A stretch of DNA of 64,000 nt, taken from contig CAVQZD010000007.1 in NCBI GenBank assembly GCA_963718375.1, positions 1-64,000 of the forward strand. The letters are read 5' to 3'. This DNA is from RBG-16-64-13 sp963718375. GTDB lineage: Bacteria > Actinomycetota > Thermoleophilia > RBG-16-64-13. A program made the translations under genes and the position numbers. How positions within the stretch are numbered: the first letter of the stretch is position 1; every line of letters starts with the position of its first letter. Below the pieces are notes generated by a model. That model saw only the letters and a list, made by a program, of their open reading frames with translations. It searched no databases and was not told where the DNA came from. Below are positions 58,336 through 64,000 of this stretch, piece after piece.

Positions 58336-59503
58336 TCAAGCCTGACGAGCGCTGGGCTTCCCCGTAGATCTCTGCCAGATGTACTCTCTGATGAATTCGT
58401 CGATGGCACCGTTGAGCACTGCCTCGACATTGCCCTTCTCGTAGTTGGTGCGATGATCCTTCGCCATCGTGTAAGGGGCCAGAACATACGATCTGATCTG
58501 ACTCCCCCAGGCTATCTCCTTCTGCTCGCCCTTCTCCTTGGCCATCTCCTGCTCGCGCTTCTCGTGCTCGAGTAGCAGCAGTTTGCCGCGCAGCATGCGC
58601 ATCGCGGTCTCGCGGTTCTGGATCTGGGAGCGCTCGTTCTGGCACTGCACCACGGTCTTGGTGGGCATGTGAGTTATACGAACGGCAGAATCTGTCTTGT
58701 TCACGTGCTGACCGCCTGCGCCCGAGGAGCGATAGGTCTCCACCCTCAAGTCCTTTTCGTCGATGTCCAGTGCCACCTCGCCATCAATGAGGGGAGTGAC
58801 ATCCACCGAAGCGAACGAGGTATGTCTTCGCGCCGCCGAGTCGAACGGGGACATACGCACCAGCCGGTGCACACCCCTTTCCGTGGAGAGCAGTCCGTAG
58901 GCGTTATCTCCGTGCACAGTGAAGGTGACGCTCTTGATACCGGCTTCGTCTCCTTCGCTCGCTTCGTTGAGTTCGACCTTGAAGCCCCGAGCCTGACACC
59001 AACGCAGATACATGCGGAGCATCATCTCGGCCCAATCTTGGCTCTCTGTGCCGCCTGCGCCCGGATGGATGCTGACGATGGCGTCGCCTGCATCGAACTC
59101 TCCGGTGAAAAGGCTCCGTTCCTCGAGCTTTTCCAGGTCGCGGCCGACTTCTCTGGAAAGACGCTCCAGTTCATCTTCGAGTTCCGCCGGTACTTGGTCG
59201 CCATCTCCCTCTTCGACGGCCATTTCCAGGGCGACCTCGAGATCAGCCATCTCTGAGGCCAGGTGGTCGAACTCCTCCAAACGGCCCTTCAGACGGCTGT
59301 AGCGGGTGCCCACGCTCTGCGCGAGACTCTGATCGTCCCAGAAGTCGGGAGCGCGCATCCGCTCTTCGAGCGACGCTATGTCGTTCGTCAGAGTAGCGGG
59401 GTCAAAGATAGTCCCTTGCCCACGCGAACCTGCCACGAAGGATGGTCAGGAGGTCGCGATACTCGGCAAGGGACGTGGTCTGCTTCTCAGTCTTCTCAGC
59501 CAT
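58336..59503 (-). CDS. prfB: Peptide chain release factor 2, programmed +1 frameshift
   Basis: RF2 ends translation at UGA and UAA. The ATG at 59503 opens 33 codons that end TAT CTT TGA C (CTT at 59407-59405, TGA at 59404-59402). Shifting +1 onto GAC joins them to a 355-codon frame, for 388 aa in all. An AGGG lies just before TATCTT, as in the well-known autoregulatory site: low RF2 stalls the ribosome at its own UGA stop and favours the shift. The main frame has the GGQ loop SSGAGGQHVNKTDSAV and the GAGGTESQDWAEMM signature, and the UGA-recognising motif SPF is in VRMSPFDSAARRHTSF. TATACT (59517-59512) ends 8 nt before the ATG, so the mRNA may be leaderless. Confidence 0.95.
59401..59407 (-). 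other. prfB programmed frameshift site CTTTGAC
   Basis: The minus strand reads AGGGAC TAT CTT TGA C. Slippage of the tRNA on CTT to TTT and reading of GAC joins the two prfB frames. This matches the classic RF2 site. Confidence 0.93.
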
Positions 59504-59511
59504 GGCCCCGT

Positions 59512-59517
59512 AGTATA
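59512..59517 (-). promoter_or_regulatory. Candidate -10 box of prfB
   Basis: The complement is TATACT, 8 nt before the prfB ATG, with no Shine-Dalgarno between. This suggests leaderless initiation. No -35 consensus. Confidence 0.4.
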
Positions 59518-59596
59518 CAGGGCGTGCGCAACGGGTGCGACTAGGACCTTGGTACTACCCCGGCCGGCACAGACTAGGGTGGCCAAGAGGCGCCGA

Positions 59597-62218
59597 CTAC
59601 GCGCCGCAGCAGTTCTTGTGCTTCTTGCCGCTGCCGCAGGGGCAAGGTTCGTTACGCCCCACTCTCACCACGTGGCGTGGAGCCACCACCGTACGCGTCG
59701 CCTGCTGGGCCGCTTCGTAAGCCTCTCCTGAGCTATCTGCCACTTGGCCATCGCGGGCCGCGGCCGCGCCCGCGGCCGCGAAGTTCTGAGCGAGTACCGC
59801 GTCGCCTCCGCCAGAATAGGCCAGCCCTCCACGTGACCCGCTGCCCTGCTGCTGCTCCTCCTTGACCACTTCCAGATGGTACAGATAACGGACAAAGTCC
59901 GACTGGATAGAGTCCATCATCTGCCGGAACATGTCGTAGCCTTCGTTCTTGTAGGCGACGAGAGGATCGATCTGCGCCAGGGCACGCAAGCCTATGCCCT
60001 CGCGCAGATAGTCCATCTCATAGAGGTGTTCCCGCCACTTGGCGTCCAAAGTGCGCAGGAGGACCCATCGCTCCAACTGACGCATGGTATCGGCCCCGAA
60101 CCTCTCCTCCCTCTCCTCATATGCCTTCATCGCATCGTCGATGATGAGGTCGGTGAGGTCGTCCGCGTTCAAATCGCCGTCCGCCAGTATGCTCTCCGTG
60201 GTGAGGGTGGCCGGATAGAAGCCTTTGAGCGCGATCAACATCTCTTCCAGGTCCCAATCCTCGGCAAAGCCACTCGCCCCGGCGAAAGTAGCCACCTCAC
60301 CACGCAGGATGCGCTCGATGATCTCAAGTACGTCGTCCCGAAGATCCTCGCCACTCAGGATGCGTTGCCGCTGGGCATAGATCACCTCGCGCTGCAGGTT
60401 CATGACGTCGTCGTACTCCAGCACGCGCTTGCGGATCTGGAAGTTCTGATCTTCTACCTTCTTCTGCGCGCCCTCGACCGAGCGCGAAATCAGGCTGTGC
60501 TCTATGGGGATATCGTCGTCTATGCGTAGCCGGTCCATCATCCGGCCGATGCGTTCCCCACCGAAGATACGCATCAGGTCGTCTTCGAGGGAGATCACGA
60601 AGAGACTGGCTCCCGGGTCACCCTGGCGTCCCGAACGACCTCGGAGCTGATTGTCCACGCGCCGAGCCTCGTGCCGCTCGGTGCCCAGGACGAAAAGCCC
60701 ACCCCTGTCCACCACTCCGGGGTCAAGCTTGATATCGGTACCGCGGCCCGCCATGTTGGTGGCGATGGTCACCGCTCCCAGCTGCCCGGCTTGGGCGATG
60801 ATAGTTGCTTCTTTGGCATGGTTCTTCGCGTTCAGCACTTCGTGGGGTACGCCCCGGCGCTTCAGGATCTCAGACAGTCGCTCCGACTTCTCCACCGATA
60901 TCGTGCCTACCAATATCGGCTGCTGGTTCTGGTGGCAGTCGGCGATGATGTCTGCAGCAGCCTTGAACTTGGCCTTCTCTGTCTTGTAGATGTGGTCGTT
61001 GTGGTCGAGGCGGACCATGGGCATGTTGGTGGGTATCTCGACCACGTCCATCTTGTAGATCTCGCGGAACTCATCGGCTTCGGTAGCCGCCGTGCCCGTC
61101 ATACCCGCTATCTTTTCGTAAAGTCTAAAGTAGTTCTGGAGGGTGATTGTTGCGAGGGTCTGGTTCTCTTCCTTTATGCGAACGCCCTCGCGAGCCTCGA
61201 TCGCCTGATGTAGACCCTCCGAGTACCGTCGCCCCTCCAGCACGCGGCCCGTGAATTCATCAATGATCTTGACCTCGCCATCCTGCACCAGATAGTCCAC
61301 ATCGCGCCTGTATAGCCCTGCCGCGCGGAGTGCCTGCATGAGATGGTTGACCAGCTGGCCGGATAGGTCTTCGTAGATGTTCTCGATGCCCAGCTCTTGC
61401 TCCACCTTGGCCAGACCCTTCTCAGTGACGGCCACCGTGCGCTTCTTCTCGTCGATCTCATAGTCTTCGTCTTCGCCGGGCTTGAGCCGGTGAGCGATCC
61501 GCGCGAAGTCGTAGTATGTCTTGGCCGCGCGCTCCCCTGGGCCGGAGATGATGAGTGGCGTCCGCGCTTCGTCGATGAGGATGGAGTCGACCTCATCCAC
61601 GATGCAGTAGAAGTGTCCACGCTGTGCCTGTTGGTCCGGACGCAAGACCATGTTGTCACGCAAGTAGTCAAAGCCGAACTCTGTGTTGGTACCGTAGGTG
61701 ATGTCGGCCTTGTAGGCCTCGACCCGGTCCGCCGGCTCCATGTTGTTTTGCAGGGCGCCGACCGTAAGACCGAGCGCCTCGTAGACCGGTCCCATCCAAG
61801 CCGCGTCCCGGCCGGCCAGATAGTCGTTGACAGTGACCACATGCACGCCACGACCGGCCAGCGCGTTGAGATACACGGGCATGGTGGCCACGAGGGTCTT
61901 GCCCTCGCCCGTCTTCATCTCCGCTATCCAGCCGTGATGAAGCGCCACAGCACCCATGACCTGGACGTCGAACGGACGCATGCCCGTTGCCCGTCGAGCC
62001 GCCTCACGCGCCGCAGCGAAAGCCTCGGGCAGAATCCGGTCGAGAGTCTCACCATCCGCCAAGCGCTGCCTGAACTCTTTGGTCTTGCCGCGTAGAGCTT
62101 CGTCGGACAGCGGGGTGACGGAATCCTCAAGGGCACTGACCTTCAGGGCAGCCTCCTGGAGTACCTTGGGCTTCTTGCCTTCGCCGATGCGAAGGAGCTT
62201 GTCGACTACCCCTGCCAT
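59597..62218 (-). CDS. secA: Preprotein translocase ATPase SecA
   Basis: SecA drives protein export through SecYEG. The 873-aa protein has the N-terminal helix, NBD1 with Walker A AEMKTGEGKTLVATMPVYL (~103) and the DEVDSILIDEARTPL box. A preprotein cross-linking domain and NBD2 (TNMAGRGTDIKLDPGV, RQGDPGASLF) follow. The C-terminal zinc motif is RNEPCPCGSGKKHKNCCGA. All parts of a full-length SecA are present. It starts directly after the hpf stop codon and ends 93 bp before prfB. Confidence 0.97.
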   Translation of the reverse strand: MAGVVDKLLRIGEGKKPKVLQEAALKVSALEDSVTPLSDEALRGKTKEFRQRLADGETLDRILPEAFAAAREAARRATGMRPFDVQVMGAVALHHGWIAEMKTGEGKTLVATMPVYLNALAGRGVHVVTVNDYLAGRDAAWMGPVYEALGLTVGALQNNMEPADRVEAYKADITYGTNTEFGFDYLRDNMVLRPDQQAQRGHFYCIVDEVDSILIDEARTPLIISGPGERAAKTYYDFARIAHRLKPGEDEDYEIDEKKRTVAVTEKGLAKVEQELGIENIYEDLSGQLVNHLMQALRAAGLYRRDVDYLVQDGEVKIIDEFTGRVLEGRRYSEGLHQAIEAREGVRIKEENQTLATITLQNYFRLYEKIAGMTGTAATEADEFREIYKMDVVEIPTNMPMVRLDHNDHIYKTEKAKFKAAADIIADCHQNQQPILVGTISVEKSERLSEILKRRGVPHEVLNAKNHAKEATIIAQAGQLGAVTIATNMAGRGTDIKLDPGVVDRGGLFVLGTERHEARRVDNQLRGRSGRQGDPGASLFVISLEDDLMRIFGGERIGRMMDRLRIDDDIPIEHSLISRSVEGAQKKVEDQNFQIRKRVLEYDDVMNLQREVIYAQRQRILSGEDLRDDVLEIIERILRGEVATFAGASGFAEDWDLEEMLIALKGFYPATLTTESILADGDLNADDLTDLIIDDAMKAYEEREERFGADTMRQLERWVLLRTLDAKWREHLYEMDYLREGIGLRALAQIDPLVAYKNEGYDMFRQMMDSIQSDFVRYLYHLEVVKEEQQQGSGSRGGLAYSGGGDAVLAQNFAAAGAAAARDGQVADSSGEAYEAAQQATRTVVAPRHVVRVGRNEPCPCGSGKKHKNCCGA

Positions 62219-62785
62219 CTATCTCTGGGCTTCGATGAGCCCGTAGTTGCCGTCGCGACGCCGGTACACGACCGCGGTCTCATCAGTCTCTGAACTCTTG
62301 AAGACGTAGAAGTCGTGACCCACCAGATCCAGTTGGAGACATGCCTCTTCTGGGGTCATCGGCTTGACCATGAAGTGCTTCGTCTTCACGATCTTCGGAA
62401 GCGCGGCCTCCTCTTCAGACTCGTCCGCTTCTTCGGGGAACATGAACCCTTCAGATACCAGGGCCTCTTTGTGACCCGCCTGCGAACGCGACACTACCTT
62501 TCCTCGGTACTTCTTCACCTGGCGTTCAAGTTTCTCGGACACCAAGTCGATGGACGCGTAGATGTCGGGTGAAGCTTCGCGCGCTCTGATCACTGGACCC
62601 TTGGTGAAGATGGTGACTTCGACCACCTGACTGTCTGAGATGCTGGGGTTCTTCTCGGTCCACATCTCGACTTCGCAACGACTACCATCGGCCAGGTACT
62701 TGCTGAGCTTGCCGATCTTCTCTTCGGCATAGCTACCTATGGCATCTGTTACAGCAAGATTCCTACCTTTTACGGTGAGGTTCAC
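62219..62785 (-). CDS. hpf: Ribosome hibernation-promoting factor, long form
   Basis: Long HPF dimerises 70S ribosomes into inactive 100S particles. The 188-aa protein has the N-terminal RaiA-like domain (MNLTVKGRNLAVTDAIGSYA, KISKYL-like KIGKLSKYLADGSRCEVEM, DIYASIDLVSEKLERQVKKY) and a basic linker. The C-terminal dimerisation domain has KTKHFMVKPMTPEEACLQLD and HDFYVFKSSETDETAVVYRR. The GTG start has AAGGAG upstream. It lies immediately before secA and may be cotranscribed with it. Confidence 0.95.
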   Translation of the reverse strand: MNLTVKGRNLAVTDAIGSYAEEKIGKLSKYLADGSRCEVEMWTEKNPSISDSQVVEVTIFTKGPVIRAREASPDIYASIDLVSEKLERQVKKYRGKVVSRSQAGHKEALVSEGFMFPEEADESEEEAALPKIVKTKHFMVKPMTPEEACLQLDLVGHDFYVFKSSETDETAVVYRRRDGNYGLIEAQR

Positions 62786-62810
62786 GCCGTTTTCGCTCCT
62801 TGACTAGTCA

Positions 62811-62835
62811 TGCAGTCCCCCGACGGCAGACTGCA
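62811..62835. repeat. Inverted repeat in the hpf leader
   Basis: TGCAGTC (62811-62817) and GACTGCA (62829-62835) flank an 11-nt spacer between hpf and comF. It could form a small hairpin in the hpf leader. TTGACA (complement of 62873-62878) lies further upstream, but no matching -10 is seen. Confidence 0.35.
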
Positions 62836-62889
62836 GAGGTATGTTCGCCACCCGGGTGTCGGTGCGGAGAGTGTCAAATGATACCCCCT

Positions 62890-63675
62890 TCAGTCGTGTC
62901 TTTCAGCAGCGACGGCCACCGCTCTTGAGAAGGTGAATACGTGCACTGGTAATCCGGTTCCCTTTCTCAGCACTGCTGACACCTCGCGGGCTGTGGCCCC
63001 CGTCGTGTACACGTCGTCTATGAGTATCACCGCTCTAGTATGACGCGCCGCGGATAAGATACGCGTAGTCTCGAGACGGAAGACCCCCCGCAGATTCTGC
63101 TCTCTGCCCACCCTGTCCAAGGTCTTCTGGTTCTTGGTGGATCTCGTCTTGCGGACCAGGGCAGCCCTCTTGATCCCCTCAATTCCGCCCGCGGGGCCGG
63201 AGACGAGCCAACGGGACAGTACCTCTGCCTGATTGTATCCGCGTTCGCGCCGGCTGGAGGAGTGGATCGGCACCCAAGTGACCAAGAGCCGGTCTCTAGG
63301 GCCTACCGCGTCAACGAACTCGTCAAAGGCCGGCCTCGCCAGCTCGGCCATGATCCGCCCCAGTACTGGTTGGCCGCCGAACTTGAACTGGACGACCAGA
63401 TCCTGAGCCGCCCCTTGGTGACGAAAAGCCCCTCTGGCGCCAGAGTACTCGAGCTCCTTGCCTATGCAAAAAGTGCAGCGCCCGCCCACCAGGGCCTGCG
63501 GCCCGGGTTCTCCACAGCGCGGGCATGAGTCCACTCTCGTCGCGACCAGTCCTTGGCGGCAGCTCTCGCACAGATGGGTCTCGAACTCCTTGCATCCCAC
63601 GCAGCGCGGAGGAAACAGGACCGAGAGCACGGGCTCGACTATCGACTCACGAAGTTGCCGCACAAGACCCATCAC
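62890..63675 (-). CDS. comF: ComF-family phosphoribosyltransferase-like protein
   Basis: ComF-type protein, linked to DNA uptake in competent species; its role elsewhere is unclear. The 261-aa protein has an N-terminal zinc-ribbon region (CVGCKEFETHLCESC, CPRCGEPGPQ and CTFC). A phosphoribosyltransferase domain follows, with RERGYNQAEVLSRWL, TRSTKNQKTLDRVGREQNL and the PRPP-loop ILIDDVYTTGATAREV. The start may be GTG 63675 or ATG 63672. No other competence gene is in the window. Confidence 0.92.
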   Translation of the reverse strand: MMGLVRQLRESIVEPVLSVLFPPRCVGCKEFETHLCESCRQGLVATRVDSCPRCGEPGPQALVGGRCTFCIGKELEYSGARGAFRHQGAAQDLVVQFKFGGQPVLGRIMAELARPAFDEFVDAVGPRDRLLVTWVPIHSSSRRERGYNQAEVLSRWLVSGPAGGIEGIKRAALVRKTRSTKNQKTLDRVGREQNLRGVFRLETTRILSAARHTRAVILIDDVYTTGATAREVSAVLRKGTGLPVHVFTFSRAVAVAAERHD

Positions 63676-63730
63676 ACGCCCTTAGATAGAACGGGGGCGC
63701 AAGTCGTATCCCTCGTGCTTGCGAGCGGGC

Positions 63731-64000
63731 TCAGGCGACGTGGTCCGCCGCGCGCTGTCCGATGACACCGTCCACGACCAGACCCCCGTCCGGTACGCGC
63801 GAGCCGGGCAACAGGAGAGAGCGCGCTATGTGGGCGCCGCTCCCTATCACACTGCGCTCGCCTATGATGGTCGGCCCATCGATCACCACGTCCTCGCCTA
63901 TCCTGCAGTCGCTGCCTATAAGAATGGGCGGCTCTATGCGGATGGATCCGGGTAGGCGACTGCCTTCCTCGACCCATACGCCAGGCCGCACTTCTTCGCC
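63731..64000 (-). CDS. Nucleotide-sugar pyrophosphorylase C-terminus, cut by window edge
   Basis: Only the last 89 residues are inside the window. They form a left-handed beta-helix of hexapeptide turns (ILIGSDCRIGEDVVIDGPT, IIGERSVIGSGAHIARSLLL), as in mannose-1-phosphate guanylyltransferase and glucose-1-phosphate adenylyltransferase-type enzymes. The catalytic domain lies outside, so the sugar and nucleotide cannot be told. It runs in the same direction as comF, 55 bp away. Confidence 0.75.
   Translation of the reverse strand, partial: GEEVRPGVWVEEGSRLPGSIRIEPPILIGSDCRIGEDVVIDGPTIIGERSVIGSGAHIARSLLLPGSRVPDGGLVVDGVIGQRAADHVA

Noticed and set aside
1..64000. tRNA or rRNA genes, CRISPR arrays, insertion sequences, integrase or att sites
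   Set aside because: I saw no T-arm pattern with a matching acceptor stem, no spaced direct repeats, no transposase or integrase motifs. Absence is by reading only; a covariance-model scan would settle the RNA genes.

Overview
The window is a 64 kb piece of a GC-rich bacterial chromosome with dense, short-gapped operons. There is no tRNA, rRNA, CRISPR array, insertion sequence or phage gene that I can see. A deep-branching anaerobic actinobacterium fits best. This is an inference from a UPF0182 membrane protein, the ftsEX-envC-ctp and phoH-ybeY-dgkA blocks, several genes that look leaderless, GTG/TTG starts, and a ferredoxin-dependent pyruvate oxidoreductase. The genus cannot be fixed from the sequence alone.

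Layout. 1-3.9 kb: purA (cut by the edge) and the replication/ribosome operon rpsF-ssb-rpsR-rplI-dnaB, all on the minus strand; rpsF appears to start at CTG. 4.2-7.9 kb: envelope and redox genes (DUF4349 protein, CcdA, a TlpA/ResA-like thioredoxin, Lgt, FmdB-type zinc ribbon, TrxA). 8.1-14.9 kb, plus strand: metallo-beta-lactamase-fold protein, DUF3343 protein, then UPF0182-hsp20-lon with 4-nt stop/start overlaps. 14.9-20.7 kb: DUF2267 protein, the AmmeMemoRadiSam trio amrS-amrB-amrA behind a PHP phosphoesterase, and a Ser/Thr kinase with a PASTA and a discoidin-like domain. 20.7-24.5 kb: a TPP-riboswitch-controlled thiamine operon (thiN, YkoF-like protein, ABC transporter).

24.6-32.8 kb holds the most unusual locus. 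The subunits of a pyruvate:ferredoxin oxidoreductase (PorG, PorD, PorA) are interleaved with NuoE-like, NuoF-like and NuoG/GltD-like flavin-iron-sulfur subunits of the kind found in electron-bifurcating transhydrogenases. The PorB subunit is fused to the C-terminus of the GltD-like subunit. This predicts one NAD(H)-linked, possibly bifurcating or confurcating, pyruvate oxidoreductase. The locus carries three +1 frame breaks, all in the same direction, which must be resolved before it is called functional.

32.8-37.7 kb: assorted single genes (Eis-like acetyltransferase, methyltransferase, ArfB, CoA-binding protein, HAD phosphatase, DUF2130 protein). 37.8-41.6 kb: three exported proteins of unknown role in a stretch that looks more AT-rich. 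42-45.4 kb: guaB and a PadR-controlled membrane protein with a clear operator. 45.5-64 kb, minus strand: recO, deoC, GNAT, a cytidine-deaminase-like protein without zinc ligands, a DgkA-PAP2 fusion, ybeY, an HDIG membrane protein, phoH, yqeY, HIT, rsmE, ctp, envC, ftsX, ftsE, prfB with its programmed frameshift, secA, hpf, comF and the C-terminus of a sugar-nucleotide transferase.
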